Source: Rossellomorea marisflavi (GTDB lineage: Bacteria > Bacillota > Bacilli > Bacillales > Bacillaceae_B). Taken from it: DNA of 64,000 nt. The stretch is from positions 1,363,501 through 1,427,500 of the forward strand of contig NZ_CP047095.1 in the NCBI RefSeq assembly GCF_009806575.1, written 5' to 3'. Every line of letters begins with the position of its first letter. Position 1 is the first letter of the stretch. Both the position numbers and the translations under genes were made by a program. The notes beneath the pieces are model-generated. The model saw nothing but the letters and a program-made list of their open reading frames with translations, did not search any database and was not told the origin of the DNA. Positions 37,937 through 47,816 of the stretch are shown piece after piece.

Positions 37937-39697
37937 ATGAATCCGTCAAATGAAAAAAATTCCTGGAAGCACCTATTCACCTTGATTCGTGAAACAAAAC
38001 CGCCTAAATTATTATTTGGCATTTCCCTGGGACTTAGTCTCCTTACGACACTGGCAGGACTTGCGATTCCGCTGCTTACAAGCAGGCTCATTGATGACTT
38101 CAGTTTAGACTCGCTAAGCAGGGGTGTGATCATTGCGATGATTGCCGCCTTTTTCATCCAGGCACTCGCTGGTGGTGTCTCGGTCTATCTGCTCGCCAAA
38201 GTAGGTCAGCACGTCATTGCCTCCCTGCGTGAAAAGCTATGGGGAAAACTTCTGACGCTGCCGGTCCCTTATTACGATACACACGAAACGGGGGACTCTG
38301 TCAGCAGGATGACCAACGATACAGGAGTCATCAAAAACCTGATCACAGAGCATCTCACCGGATTCATTACAGGCATCATTTCGGTTGTCGGGGCGATCAT
38401 CGTCCTCTTTTACCTTGATTGGCCATTGACCCTTGTGATGTTTTCCATCATCCCGCTTGCTCTCTTGTTCCTGATTCCTGTCGGCAAGAAGATGGCGGAG
38501 ATCTCAAGGGGGATCCAAGGTGAAACGGCCAGCTTCTCAGCCAACCTTACACGTGTCCTCTCGGAAATACGACTGGTGAAATCTTCGAATGCAGAAGCCA
38601 TTGAATATGATAAAGGGAAGACCGGAATCAAGAAGCTTTACCGGTTGGGGATAAAGGAAGGAATCATCCAGTCCCTCATGTCTCCTGTCGTCTCGTCCAT
38701 GATCATTATCGTGCTTGTCCTGATCATCGGATTCGGCGGTATTCGCGTAACGTCCGGCGCCATGACGGCAGGAGAACTGGTGGCATTTTTTATTTACCTG
38801 TTCCAGATCATCATGCCAATCACACAGATCATCGTCTTTTTCACCCAGTTCCAAAAAACAGTGGGGGCGACGGAAAAAGTCCTTTCGATCCTCCAACTTG
38901 GAGAGGAGCGCCTCGATGAAGGTGAAGAGGTGAAGGATCTGGATGAGGCTCTCATCCTCGAAGATGTATCATTTGGCTACGAGCCCGACGAAATGGTCCT
39001 TAAGGAAGTAAATATCATAGCTGAAAAAGGAAAGGTAACAGCCATCGTCGGACCGAGCGGAAGCGGAAAGACCACATTGTTCTCCTTGATCGAACAATTC
39101 TACCGGCCACAGCATGGTTCCATCCGTTTTGGGAATACCCCTATCAGCACCTTCTCCTTGAAATCATGGAGGAGCCTGCTTGGTTACGTTTCCCAGGATA
39201 GTCCGATCTATTCCGGATCCATCAGGGATAATATCGCTTACGGGCTTGAAGGGGAAATACCTGAAGAAAGAATGATCGAAGCCGCAAGGATGGCATTTGC
39301 CCATGACTTCATCAAGGACCTTCCGGAGGGATACGATACGGAAGTAGGGGAGCGGGGTATCAAGCTTTCAGGTGGTCAGCGCCAGCGTATTGCCATTGCG
39401 AGGGCGCTTCTCAGGGACCCTGATATCCTCATGCTCGATGAGGCGACATCGAGTCTCGATAGTCAGTCTGAGATTGTTGTACAGGAAGCGCTCAAGAATC
39501 TGATGCAGGGGAGGACGACGATTGTGATCGCTCATCGCCTGTCAACCATTGTCGATTCCGACCAGATCATCTTCCTTGAGAAAGGGAAGGTGACAGGAAA
39601 GGGCAATCACGAAGAATTATTTGCTTCACACGCTCTGTACCGTGATTTTGCCAGGCAGCAGCTGAGGATCGGGGACCGTGAGGGGCTGGAGCATTGA
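37937..39697 (+). CDS. bmrA: ABC-type multidrug exporter, half-transporter (BmrA/LmrA-like)
   Basis: A 586-residue fused permease-ATPase that would dimerise and extrude lipophilic drugs. Six membrane segments (about 25-305), including the coupling region RMTNDTGVIKNL; ATPase with Walker A GPSGSGKTTLFSLI, Q-loop YVSQDSPIYS, signature [16 protein letters not shown], Walker B ILMLDEATSSLD and switch His in VIAHRLST. Length and sequence resemble B. subtilis BmrA (YvcC). No RBS better than GAAAGGAAGACCC is seen. Overlaps the next gene by 4 bp. Confidence 0.85.
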   Translation: MNPSNEKNSWKHLFTLIRETKPPKLLFGISLGLSLLTTLAGLAIPLLTSRLIDDFSLDSLSRGVIIAMIAAFFIQALAGGVSVYLLAKVGQHVIASLREKLWGKLLTLPVPYYDTHETGDSVSRMTNDTGVIKNLITEHLTGFITGIISVVGAIIVLFYLDWPLTLVMFSIIPLALLFLIPVGKKMAEISRGIQGETASFSANLTRVLSEIRLVKSSNAEAIEYDKGKTGIKKLYRLGIKEGIIQSLMSPVVSSMIIIVLVLIIGFGGIRVTSGAMTAGELVAFFIYLFQIIMPITQIIVFFTQFQKTVGATEKVLSILQLGEERLDEGEEVKDLDEALILEDVSFGYEPDEMVLKEVNIIAEKGKVTAIVGPSGSGKTTLFSLIEQFYRPQHGSIRFGNTPISTFSLKSWRSLLGYVSQDSPIYSGSIRDNIAYGLEGEIPEERMIEAARMAFAHDFIKDLPEGYDTEVGERGIKLSGGQRQRIAIARALLRDPDILMLDEATSSLDSQSEIVVQEALKNLMQGRTTIVIAHRLSTIVDSDQIIFLEKGKVTGKGNHEELFASHALYRDFARQQLRIGDREGLEH

Positions 39698-40011
39698 AGC
39701 CATTTACGGAACGTGCAGTCAGCATCATCAAGTCGATTCCACACGGAAGGGTCATGACCTATGGACAGGTAGCTGCGCACGCAGGGAGTCCCCGGGGAGC
39801 AAGACAGGTGGTCAGGATCCTGCATTCCATGAGTGCAAAGCACGGCTTACCCTGGCATCGGGTCTTGAATGCGAAGGGGGAGATCAGTCTGGGAGGGAAA
39901 GAAGGTCAGCATCAAAAGGATGCTCTTTATCAGGAAGGGATCCTCTTTCAGAACGGGATCGTGAACCTCGATTACTACCGCTTTGAACCAGTGCCTTTTG
40001 AAGAGGAATAA
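39694..40011 (+). CDS. Alkyltransferase-like protein (ATL), MGMT fold without the active Cys
   Basis: A 105-residue protein of the O6-alkylguanine-DNA alkyltransferase C-terminal domain: SIPHGRVMTYGQVAAHAGSPRGARQV, which is the DNA-binding helix with its Arg finger, then LPWHRVLNAKGEIS. The active-site PCHRV of true methyltransferases is PWHRV here, so it cannot accept an alkyl group. ATL proteins bind O6-alkylguanine lesions and flag them for nucleotide excision repair. Start is TTG inside the end of the ABC gene. Coupling with a drug exporter is curious. Confidence 0.9.
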   Translation: MKPFTERAVSIIKSIPHGRVMTYGQVAAHAGSPRGARQVVRILHSMSAKHGLPWHRVLNAKGEISLGGKEGQHQKDALYQEGILFQNGIVNLDYYRFEPVPFEEE

Positions 40012-40014
40012 TGG

Positions 40015-40047
40015 AAAGCCCCCGTTCACAAAGGTGAGCGGGGGCTT
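40015..40047. terminator. Stem-loop between ATL gene and yfhD
   Basis: AAAGCCCCCGTTCAC pairs with GTGAGCGGGGGCTT, only a short T-tract on either side (CTTCTG on plus, CTTTCC on minus). Probably a weak bidirectional terminator. Confidence 0.6.
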
Positions 40048-40063
40048 CTGTCGTATGATGGTG

Positions 40064-40237
40064 CTATTTCTTCGCCTGGGCACGCTGATTGGCAGCGTTA
40101 GCGCGGGCTTGGGCTTCTAGATCGGCCTGGTCGGCAAGTTCACGTGAGAACTCTTCGTCGACGCCCATTTTGTTCTGGGCCGGAGTCTGAGGCAATGAAT
40201 TGGCATTCTTATCACGATTCTTATGCGATCTTCCCAT
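40064..40237 (-). CDS. yfhD: YfhD family small protein
   Basis: 57 residues: MGRSHKNRDKNANSLPQTP, then EEFSRELADQADLEAQARAN and a basic tail. This acidic/basic mixed, glutamine-asparagine-rich protein matches YfhD, a small protein of unknown function conserved in Bacillus beside yfhE and yfhF. Start is the ATG 9 nt after AAGGGG; an ATG three codons earlier would sit on the ribosome binding site. Confidence 0.85.
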   Translation of the reverse strand: MGRSHKNRDKNANSLPQTPAQNKMGVDEEFSRELADQADLEAQARANAANQRAQAKK

Positions 40238-40333
40238 TCGAAACATCCCCTTATCATACATAGTCGGTACAAGCGCTGGCGCCTGTACGTATAGTGTGGG
40301 TCATTGTCACCCATTTTAATAAGGGGAAATTTC

Positions 40334-40456
40334 CTAGCGATTCCGTTTCGGCGCATAGCCCGCAGCCCGGTCAGCTGCCTTGAACTGATGGGAATAGGTG
40401 ACCTGTTGAGCAGAGGTCAGTGTGGCCTTGTTTTGATCGCCCTTTTTCTTGTCCAT
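40334..40456 (-). CDS. yfhE: YfhE family small protein
   Basis: 40 residues, MDKKKGDQNKATLTSAQQVT followed by YSHQFKAADRAAGYAPKRNR. The TSAQ-V-YS-FKAADRAAGY pattern identifies YfhE, a very small conserved Bacillus protein of unknown function. GGAAGGGGTG precedes the ATG. It lies between yfhD and yfhF as in B. subtilis. Confidence 0.85.
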   Translation of the reverse strand: MDKKKGDQNKATLTSAQQVTYSHQFKAADRAAGYAPKRNR

Positions 40457-40522
40457 ATCTGTACACCCCTTCCAAACAATCTACTACCATCTTTTCCTTG
40501 AAGAGGTTGGGGTATACGTAAG

Positions 40523-41428
40523 TTACCTATAAATGGCCTGAAGTGCATCCTTCAAGTGGGGGTATTCAAATTCATATCCGTGATTCAGAAGGACTTCTGG
40601 AATGACTTTCTGTCCGTCGAGTACGAGGGTACTCATATCCCCCATGGCCGCTTTAAGAGCCAGGGAAGGAACCGGCAGCCAATGGGGCCTTCCGAGGACC
40701 TCGGCAAGTACCTTTCCAAACTCATTCATCTGAAGCGGGTGGGGTGCCGTCAGATTGACAGGGCCCTCAATGTCTTCGTGTTGCAGAGTATAGGAAATTC
40801 CCTTGGCAATATCCTGTATATGGATCCACGACATCCACTGTTCCCCGCTTCCGACTGGACCTCCGGCGAAGAGTTTGTAAGGAATGGCCATCTTAGGCAG
40901 AGCCCCGCCGTCTTTACCCAATACGATCCCGAATCGCATGAACGCGACACGGATACCCATCTCCCGGGCCTTTCCTGCTTCGCGTTCCCATATCTGCACC
41001 GTCTGCCCCAGGAATTCCTCGCTGTGCTCGGTAGAGGCTTCTGTATAGGTCTTGGATACGGATGAAGGGTAGATCCCGATGGCGCTTGCATTAATGAAGG
41101 ACGTCGGCTTGTTTTCCAGATTCCTTATGATGCGCAGTGCTTCCTGGGTCGAATCGATCCTGCTTGCAAGGATCCTGCGCTTTCGTTCTTCCGTCCACCT
41201 GCCGCTGTTGATGGATTCACCTGCCAGGTTGATGAAAGCATCGATCCCATCAAGATGGGTTTCAGGTGTGGCTCCTTCGGTCATCCAGCCGATAAAGGTC
41301 ATGTTTTCGTGTGCGGATTGTTTGTCAGGATTACGGGTCAAGATGAATAGCTCGTGTCCATCTTTGAGAAGTTCATCCGATAACACGTTCCCCACAAATC
41401 CTGTCCCGCCGGTAATCGCAATTTTCAT
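40523..41428 (-). CDS. yfhF: TIGR01777 family epimerase/oxidoreductase YfhF
   Basis: A 301-residue NAD(P)-binding short-chain-dehydrogenase-like protein. Opening MKIAITGGTGFVGNVLSDEL is the Rossmann glycine motif; AFINLAGESINSGRW, NASAIGIYPSS and the C-terminal DUF1731 stretch (GEVLGRPHWLPVPSLALKAAMG) define the TIGR01777 family. Reaction unknown. ATG is placed 6 nt after GGAGGG. First gene of the leftward yfhF-yfhE-yfhD group. Confidence 0.92.
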   Translation of the reverse strand: MKIAITGGTGFVGNVLSDELLKDGHELFILTRNPDKQSAHENMTFIGWMTEGATPETHLDGIDAFINLAGESINSGRWTEERKRRILASRIDSTQEALRIIRNLENKPTSFINASAIGIYPSSVSKTYTEASTEHSEEFLGQTVQIWEREAGKAREMGIRVAFMRFGIVLGKDGGALPKMAIPYKLFAGGPVGSGEQWMSWIHIQDIAKGISYTLQHEDIEGPVNLTAPHPLQMNEFGKVLAEVLGRPHWLPVPSLALKAAMGDMSTLVLDGQKVIPEVLLNHGYEFEYPHLKDALQAIYR

Positions 41429-41518
41429 GATCATCCCTCCAGTTAATACTTATTATTTTACCTCTTTACGGAATTAAAAACATAAAGGATGTGTTACGAT
41501 TGAAATGAGGTGATAAAG

Positions 41519-42325
41519 ATGGGAACCATCACAAAGATAACAAGGCAGGTCAAGAATACAGAACGTTACAACTTATTCATAGATGGAAAATATGCATTCA
41601 GTGTAGATGAAGGCATACTAGCCTCACATCACCTGAGAAAGGGTCTCGAAGTTGATGAGCTTGCCATCAGCGAGCTTCAATATGCGGATGACGTGAAGAA
41701 GGCTTTCAACAAAGCAAGCCACTATCTTTCCTACCGGATGAGGACGGAGAAGGAAGTACGTGACCACCTTCTTGAGTCGGAGTGGGAGGATGGAATCGTG
41801 CAAGAGGTGATGGATAAACTGAAGGAATTAAAATATACAAACGACGCGGAGTTTGCCCATGCCTTCACGGGGACACATATGAACACATCGGATAAAGGGC
41901 CGAAGTGGATAAGCGGAGAACTGAGAAGGAAAGGCGTGGATGCCCGGTATATCGAGGAAGCTCTTGAAGCCTTCTCTCAGGATCAGCAGGTTGAAAAGGC
42001 TGCTGCACTTATGGAGAAGATGCTGAAGAAGTACAAAAATGACTCGGTGACCGTGGCAAAACAAAAAATCGAGCAGAACTTGATGAGAAAGGGCTACACC
42101 GGCTCCATCATGAAGCTGGCATGGGAAACGGTCGACAACCAGCGGGATGATGACGAAGCGTGGCAGGCAGTCTACCATCAGGCATTGAAGGCCCATCGCA
42201 AGCTGAGCACTAAGTATGAAGGATATGACTATAACCAGCGGATGAAGCAGGCGTTGTACCGTAAAGGATTTTCCATGGAGGATATCGACAGGGCAATAGA
42301 GGAAATCAAGAACCAGGAAGCGTGA
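41519..42325 (+). CDS. recX: Regulatory protein RecX
   Basis: A 268-residue protein that binds RecA filaments and limits recombinase activity. All-helical, three-helix repeats: YRMRTEKEVRDHLLESEWE, the LKELKYTNDAEFAHAFTGTHMN segment with KGPKWISGELRRKGVD, then GYTGSIMKLAWE and YDYNQRMKQALYRKGFSMEDIDRAIEE. Length (longer than E. coli RecX) is usual for Bacillus. ATG after GAGGTGATAAAG. Divergent from yfhF. Confidence 0.94.
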   Translation: MGTITKITRQVKNTERYNLFIDGKYAFSVDEGILASHHLRKGLEVDELAISELQYADDVKKAFNKASHYLSYRMRTEKEVRDHLLESEWEDGIVQEVMDKLKELKYTNDAEFAHAFTGTHMNTSDKGPKWISGELRRKGVDARYIEEALEAFSQDQQVEKAAALMEKMLKKYKNDSVTVAKQKIEQNLMRKGYTGSIMKLAWETVDNQRDDDEAWQAVYHQALKAHRKLSTKYEGYDYNQRMKQALYRKGFSMEDIDRAIEEIKNQEA

Positions 42326-42341
42326 CTTCCTGGTTCTTTTT
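42310..42341. terminator. Terminator between recX and the convergent SDR gene
   Basis: GAACCAGGAAG/CTTCCTGGTTC with loop CGTGA and TTTTTC. The stem starts within the last codons of recX. Confidence 0.92.
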
Positions 42342-42342
42342 C

Positions 42343-43014
42343 TTATTTCTTGGATTCAATGATGATTGCTTCAGTTTCCGCGTACTGGGATACAATCATC
42401 TTTGCCACTTCTGCGGGTGAACGGAATCGGCTGGGATCTTCAACATGATCGCTTTCATCCCAGAAGGGTGTATTCATTCCCCCCATAAAGGCATTCACGA
42501 TTCGGATCTGGCTCCCTTCGTATTCTTTCTGAAGGCTTTCGCCGAATCCCCTCAGTGCAAATTTACTGGCGGCATAAAGGGTTTCATTCTTCTTGCCACG
42601 GAGCCCGGCCGTCGAGATGACATTGATAACAGTAAAAGCGCGATGGGGGACAGCTTCGATCATGGCCTTGGTCAGGCGGATGGGACCGAATACATTTGTT
42701 TCAAAGGTGGCGACCATCTCTTCGTCGGTGGATGATTCAAGTGGTCCGAAATACCCCACGCCTGCGTTGTGGACAAGCAGTTCAATATCTCGCGAGCCCC
42801 ATGTCGATAGCGTCTGTTCAATCTCAGTTCGGGAGCGGACGTCCATGATGTCATATGTAGCATGACCACCTGATGCGAGGATGCTTTGAACAGTTTCTTT
42901 TAAGGGTTGTTCCCGGCGGCCGACAAGTAGAATGTCATACCCCTTATCGCTTAATTGTTTTGCAAGTTCTTTTCCTAACCCGGTACCTCCACCGGTTATG
43001 ACTGCTGTACCCAT
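42343..43014 (-). CDS. Short-chain dehydrogenase/reductase
   Basis: A 223-residue NAD(P)-dependent oxidoreductase. Cofactor motif AVITGGGTGLGKEL, structural motif LLVHNAGVGYFG, catalytic Ser in VINVISTAG and Tyr-x-x-x-Lys in TLYAASKFALRGF. Substrate cannot be predicted. ATG after AAAGGATTGATCATC; longer forms reaching into the repeat region upstream are artefacts of the repeat. Not part of the B. subtilis order here. Confidence 0.88.
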   Translation of the reverse strand: MGTAVITGGGTGLGKELAKQLSDKGYDILLVGRREQPLKETVQSILASGGHATYDIMDVRSRTEIEQTLSTWGSRDIELLVHNAGVGYFGPLESSTDEEMVATFETNVFGPIRLTKAMIEAVPHRAFTVINVISTAGLRGKKNETLYAASKFALRGFGESLQKEYEGSQIRIVNAFMGGMNTPFWDESDHVEDPSRFRSPAEVAKMIVSQYAETEAIIIESKK

Positions 43015-43081
43015 GATGATCAATCCTTTCGGCGTATGTACTATTGATGAGTAAATGGTGGATGTCTGCGCTTTTCTTTTG

Positions 43082-43201
43082 GCTAGCTCCGGCGGGTTGC
43101 CCCTCGAGGTCATAAGTCAAGAAACCCAAAAAGGCACAGAACGCCTTTCCGGGTTCCTCGCCTTATGCTTGTCGGGTCAGCCCAACCCGCCTGCGCTTTT
43201 C
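43082..43201 (-). repeat. Dispersed stem-loop repeat, copy B1
   Basis: Minus-strand copy, close to copies A1/A2: GAAAAGCGCAGGCGGGTTGG to AACCCGCCGGAGCTAGCC, with the same GGAACCC and AAAGGC/GCCTTT inner stems. A further 5'-end remnant (GAAAAGCGCA on the minus strand) lies at 43067-43076. Confidence 0.9.
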
Positions 43202-43326
43202 ATTGTCCAGCTCCGGGCGCTTGGGGCTCGAGGTCATAAGCCGTGATGGCCAAAAAGGCAAAAGACGCCTTTCCGTCCACCCCGTCTTATGCTTGTCGCC
43301 CCAGAGCAAGCGCCCTGCGCTTTTCT
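43202..43326 (-). repeat. Dispersed stem-loop repeat, copy B2 (divergent arms)
   Basis: Minus-strand tandem neighbour of B1. The ends (GAAAAGCGC, GGAGCTGGACAAT), the CGACAAGCATAAGAC and CTTATGACCTCGAG blocks and the apical AAAGGC stem are kept, but the outer arms are GGGCGCTTG/CAAGCGCCC in place of GGCGGGTT/AACCCGCC. Both arms changed together, so pairing is conserved. Confidence 0.9.
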
Positions 43327-43373
43327 TATTATACCATTTTCCTTATACTACAATAGTAGGGAGGAGTGAGGAA

Positions 43374-43703
43374 ATGGATCAGGAGAGACGTTATAGTGAG
43401 ATGACGGAGCATGAGTTGAATCAGGAGATTGCTTCGTTGAGGGAGAAGGCACGTAAGGCAGAACAGCTGGGCATTGTGAATGAGTTCGCGGTTTTGGAGC
43501 GAAAGGCACTGATGGCTCAGGCTTATTTGAGGAATCCTGCCGATTATGAAGCGGGTGGCGTGTATGGGATCGAAGGAGATCCCGGTGTGTATTTTAAAGT
43601 GGATTATTTAAACGGGGTGTTTGCGTGGGGCTACCGCCTAGGTGGCAACGGGGAAGAGGAAGCGCTGCCTATTTCACTGCTGGCCCCTGATAAGAAAAAG
43701 TGA
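43374..43703 (+). CDS. yfhH: YfhH family protein (DUF1811)
   Basis: 109 residues: MDQERRYSEMTEHELNQEIA, a helical half (EKARKAEQLGIVNEFAVLERKALMAQAYL), then a small SH3-like half with IEGDPGVYFKVDYLNGVFAWGYR. This matches B. subtilis YfhH, of unknown function. ATG follows GGAGGAGTGAGGAA. Upstream in-frame codons belong to the repeat block and are not coding. Confidence 0.88.
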   Translation: MDQERRYSEMTEHELNQEIASLREKARKAEQLGIVNEFAVLERKALMAQAYLRNPADYEAGGVYGIEGDPGVYFKVDYLNGVFAWGYRLGGNGEEEALPISLLAPDKKK

Positions 43704-43727
43704 AGCCCATTCCGATAAGGAACGGGC
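43704..43727. terminator. Stem-loop between yfhH and ypzG
   Basis: GCCCATTCC/GGAACGGGC hairpin. On the minus strand it is followed by TTCACTTTTTCTT, so it probably terminates the leftward ypzG transcript. Confidence 0.6.
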
Positions 43728-43733
43728 AACAGA

Positions 43734-43874
43734 TTATGAACGCTTTTTTGTATCGCGTTCAAGGATGATCAGATTTTGTGTCTGGGTTGTTTGTCCATTT
43801 GCCTGTGCATGGGCATGCTTCGGGTTATAGAATGCCTTTTTAAATGGACTGTTGTAATCACGATTGAATTTCAT
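43734..43874 (-). CDS. YpzG family small protein
   Basis: 46 residues: MKFNRDYNSPFKKAFYNPKH, then AHAQANGQTTQTQNLIILERDTKKRS. The NPKHxxAQxNG-TQ-TQNLIxLE pattern is that of YpzG, a tiny conserved Bacillus protein of unknown role. GGGGGAATAGTTG precedes the ATG. It is encoded just before sspK on the same strand, and may be expressed during sporulation (inference). Confidence 0.8.
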   Translation of the reverse strand: MKFNRDYNSPFKKAFYNPKHAHAQANGQTTQTQNLIILERDTKKRS

Positions 43875-43891
43875 CAACTATTCCCCCTGCT

Positions 43892-44056
43892 CTAGAGTGA
43901 ATCCTGCTTGCGATTGTTTGAAGCCTTCATTCGTTCTTGAGGGTGGGTATTGATGGTCCCATCCGCCCTTTTGGATGCAAATTCCGCTTTAGCACGGGGC
44001 TCTCCTTCAAACTTATTGCCGTGTTCATTCGGAAACCCTGTTGTCTTATTGCGCAT
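43892..44056 (-). CDS. sspK: Small acid-soluble spore protein K
   Basis: 54 residues, [20 protein letters not shown] followed by [23 protein letters not shown] and a basic tail. Characteristic of SspK, a minor SASP made in the forespore under SigG/SigF. ATG follows CAAGGAGGCAGACAC. Location between yfhH and yfhJ agrees with B. subtilis. Confidence 0.93.
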   Translation of the reverse strand: MRNKTTGFPNEHGNKFEGEPRAKAEFASKRADGTINTHPQERMKASNNRKQDSL

Positions 44057-44165
44057 GTGTCTGCCTCCTTGAAGGTTGGAATGTTTGTGGACGATGCCAC
44101 ATCTATAGTATGATGATTTTTCAGATAGAAAACACGTTACTGTCACTGGAAAAGGAGGGTGGATA

Positions 44166-44435
44166 ATGGAATCGATTTTTCACGAGTTGACACAGCTTCT
44201 TATGGATGAGAATTCCAAACTGACGTATGAAAAGGCCAGGACTTGGGTTGAACTCGTTTGGGAAGACTTTGAAACGACCTATGCCAAGGCTGGTTATGAA
44301 TATAAAGGAAAAGAAGTCACTGAGAAGGTCGTAAGGCAATGGATTGCGACATACGGGACGAATGTGCATGATTTCGCTGCGAGTAATCCGAAATACAGTC
44401 ATTTGCTTGATGACGGAGATCATACGGTCCACTGA
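44166..44435 (+). CDS. yfhJ: YfhJ family protein
   Basis: 89 residues: [43 protein letters not shown], then [23 protein letters not shown]. The [10 protein letters not shown] and WI-YG-N-HDF blocks identify YfhJ, of unknown function. AAAGGAGGGTGGATA precedes the ATG. Divergent from sspK. Confidence 0.88.
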   Translation: MESIFHELTQLLMDENSKLTYEKARTWVELVWEDFETTYAKAGYEYKGKEVTEKVVRQWIATYGTNVHDFAASNPKYSHLLDDGDHTVH

Positions 44436-44448
44436 TCAGGTGGAAATC

Positions 44449-44477
44449 AAAAGGGACAGCCAATCGGCCGTCCCTTT
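44449..44477. terminator. Stem-loop between yfhJ and yfhP
   Basis: AAAGGGACAGCC/GGCCGTCCCTTT with loop AATC, T-poor on the plus side. Placed between convergent genes, so likely a bidirectional terminator of moderate strength. Confidence 0.7.
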
Positions 44478-44483
44478 CGTCAT

Positions 44484-45469
44484 TCAATCGATGATGATAT
44501 TGATATCGACCTTCTGGCGTAGTTTCTCTTCGCTGAACACCCAACCCGTATAAGAACTCACGATGTGCAGATCTTTATCGAGCTGCACGAGAGCAACAAA
44601 TGGGTAGTGTCCGTTGTTACGGTACCGTAAATCGATGAATCTGACTTCAAAGTGGTCATCGTATTCATCCATTTCCCAACGGTAAATCGGGGAAAAGGAC
44701 AGGAATGCGGCCAGGTTCTTATCTTTCCGCGCTGCATTCATAACCGGGATATCCGGTATCGGAACTCGCTTGAACTCATCGTAGATCGTGATGGATCTCC
44801 TGTAGGCACGTGCCACATAGTAGTGGTGTTTGGTCAGTACGGCCAGCCTCCATTGGAAGAATCGGATCGTCGGGGAGACGATGATCCGTTCGGCATTGGG
44901 GATTCTTCTTTTGACTGCGTTTTTGACCGTCTTCTGTACGATGAAGCGCAGGACGTAATATCCGATAATGACCGCATACATCACAAGGAACGTCTGACCG
45001 GGCGGAAAGCCTACGGCCCAGAGGATCAGTCCGATGATATGGATACCGAAAATGATGGGGTCAAACGTGTTGATGACCCCAAGGGCCACCCATTTGGATG
45101 AAATCGGCCGGATGGCCTGGGTGCCGTACGCATTGAAGATATCCACGAACACGTGAAGAAAGACAGCGAAAAAGGTCCATAACCAAAGATGAAGCAGATT
45201 TGCACCCGGGAAGAAGGGGTACAGGCAGGCGACGATCAGGAGTGGCCACAGGATGACAGCGGGTATGCTATGGGTGATGCCCCGGTGATGCCTGATGTAA
45301 ACGGCATTGTTCCGGAGTTTAAGTATGGTATCGACATCGGGGATCTGGGAGCCGATGACGGCAGCGATCAACACGCTGTGCGCGGTTGAGGCATTTTCGG
45401 CCACGACCGGATCCAGGGTCGCTAGCCCCCGAGTGCAAATCCCATGACGATGTGTGTACCTGTATCCAA
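44484..45469 (-). pseudogene. yfhP: YfhP membrane metal-dependent hydrolase, frameshifted near the 5' end
   Basis: YfhP belongs to the YdjM/DUF457 membrane-bound hydrolases. The start is TTG at 45467-45469, 8 nt after AAGGAGG, giving MDTGTHIVMGFALGG; the next in-frame codon is TAG. After the run of five G (45426-45430, C on plus) the frame changes and continues LATLDPVVAENASTAHS, SQIPDVDTILKLRNNAVYIRHHRGITHSIPA (metal-site His) and about four membrane segments to the C-terminus. One additional G restores the whole protein. So it is either a recent frameshift or a homopolymer error. An internal start could only give a form without the first His/Asp motif. Confidence 0.87.
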
Positions 45470-45663
45470 AAGTTAGTCCTCCTTGGCTCGCATGTTTAGT
45501 GTCGCGAATCGTTTCTGAACATGATATGGTTAATGGGTGTGAATTTCAAGGTAAGAATGATTACAGTTTTGTGATAATTCATTGTAGCAGGAGGGAAAGC
45601 TCGCCCTGCTTACAGGGATTATTCCCTATATCGAGTACCAAATAACATCCTGGAGGGACAAAA

Positions 45664-46779
45664 GTGACAGATGAACCATTAAAGAATCTCCATTCCATCG
45701 ACCGGGAAGCGTTCCAGGAAGATCTGATCTCCTGGTTCACCAATGAGCAGCGGGATCTTCCATGGAGGAAGGATCAGGACCCCTATAAAGTGTGGGTGTC
45801 GGAAATCATGCTCCAGCAAACCCGTGTCGATACGGTCATACCTTATTTTAACCGATTTATCGGAAAATTTCCTACGTTAGATGCTCTTGCGTCTGCCGAT
45901 GAAGAAGAAATCCTGAAAGCTTGGGAAGGCCTCGGCTATTATTCCCGCGTCAGGAATCTGCAGGCAGCGGTCCGGGAGGTGAGGGACTCATACGGCGGAA
46001 TCGTTCCGGACGATCCGAAAGAAATCGCCACCTTGAAGGGAGTGGGGCCCTATACGGCTGGCGCCATCCTCAGCATCGCCTACGGGAAACCCGAACCGGC
46101 CGTGGACGGCAATGTCATGAGGGTCTTCTCGCGCATTTTATCGATTTGGCTTGATATTGCCAAGCCTTCCTCAAGAAAGGTGTTCGAAGAAGCGGTGCGG
46201 GCCCTCATCTCTGAAGAAAACCCTTCTTACTTCAATCAGGCACTGATGGAGCTGGGGGCATTGATCTGTACCCCGACCTCCCCTTCATGCCTGCTATGTC
46301 CTGTAAGGGAGCATTGTCATGCATTTGTAGAAGGCGTTCAGTCTGAACTTCCCATTAAATCAAAAAAGAAAAGTGCTCGTAAACTCAATATGGCAGCAGC
46401 CGTGCTTTTCAACACAGATGGCAAGGTCTTGATCCATAAGCGTCCCGGCACGGGACTTCTTGCAAATTTGTGGGAGTTCCCGAACTTCGAAGTCGGAAGC
46501 ACTGGTCGCATCCGTGAGCAGCTCCATGAAAGCCTCAATGAAGTATATGGGGTGGAAAGTGCGTTGAAAAGGGAAATCGCTTCAACCTTCCAACATATCT
46601 TCTCACACATCATCTGGGATATCGATGTATTCGTTGGGGTGGTCGAAGATCATGAATCATATGGGGATCTCATTGCAGTCACGCCGGAAGAGCTTGAAAA
46701 ATATGCGTTTCCCGTTTCCCATCAGAAGATATGGAAGGAAGTCAGCTTACAGCTGGAAAAGGGGCAAGTGCGCCCCTAA
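45664..46779 (+). CDS. mutY: A/G-specific adenine glycosylase MutY
   Basis: A 371-residue repair enzyme removing adenine opposite 8-oxoguanine. Helix-hairpin-helix [28 protein letters not shown] with the catalytic Asp, catalytic Glu in [14 protein letters not shown], 4Fe-4S cluster [17 protein letters not shown], and a C-terminal NUDIX-like domain ([32 protein letters not shown]) that reads 8-oxoG. GTG start after GGAGGG. Convergent with yfhS, overlapping it by 4 bp. Confidence 0.96.
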   Translation: MTDEPLKNLHSIDREAFQEDLISWFTNEQRDLPWRKDQDPYKVWVSEIMLQQTRVDTVIPYFNRFIGKFPTLDALASADEEEILKAWEGLGYYSRVRNLQAAVREVRDSYGGIVPDDPKEIATLKGVGPYTAGAILSIAYGKPEPAVDGNVMRVFSRILSIWLDIAKPSSRKVFEEAVRALISEENPSYFNQALMELGALICTPTSPSCLLCPVREHCHAFVEGVQSELPIKSKKKSARKLNMAAAVLFNTDGKVLIHKRPGTGLLANLWEFPNFEVGSTGRIREQLHESLNEVYGVESALKREIASTFQHIFSHIIWDIDVFVGVVEDHESYGDLIAVTPEELEKYAFPVSHQKIWKEVSLQLEKGQVRP

Positions 46780-47000
46780 TCATAACTGACCTTCGTTCCA
46801 TTGGTATAAGTGGCTTCGTGATGAGACAGGCCTCCGCGTGACTCGATCTCTTTGATGATTTCACGATGGATGGATTGTCCTTCGCTGTTCAAATAAGGTA
46901 CTATTTGTTGTAGTGAGTGATGGAAGAAGGCAAGCTCAGATTCCTTCCACTCACTCTTTGGTACCATGGAAAGTTCGGTCATATCTCTACCTACATACAT
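46776..47000 (-). CDS. yfhS: YfhS family protein
   Basis: 74 residues, [20 protein letters not shown], then [36 protein letters not shown]. Matches YfhS, a small conserved Bacillus protein of unknown function found between mutY and fabL. Ribosome binding site AGGAGGGATCATTA. Its stop overlaps that of mutY. Confidence 0.85.
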   Translation of the reverse strand: MYVGRDMTELSMVPKSEWKESELAFFHHSLQQIVPYLNSEGQSIHREIIKEIESRGGLSHHEATYTNGTKVSYD

Positions 47001-47057
47001 TAATGATCCCTCCTGTCCTTAGTTTGGATGAATGAAGGACGAATATACAGGGGGTAA

Positions 47058-47816
<759 letters not shown>

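Noticed and set aside
37424..38157. Leftward open frames of about 110-140 codons across the repeat block
   Set aside because: They translate the repeat units themselves (the same peptide recurs with the 127-bp period) and have no ribosome binding site.
43203..43373. Upstream extension of yfhH
   Set aside because: The extra codons lie in repeat copy B2 and the ribosome binding site sits directly before ATG 43374.
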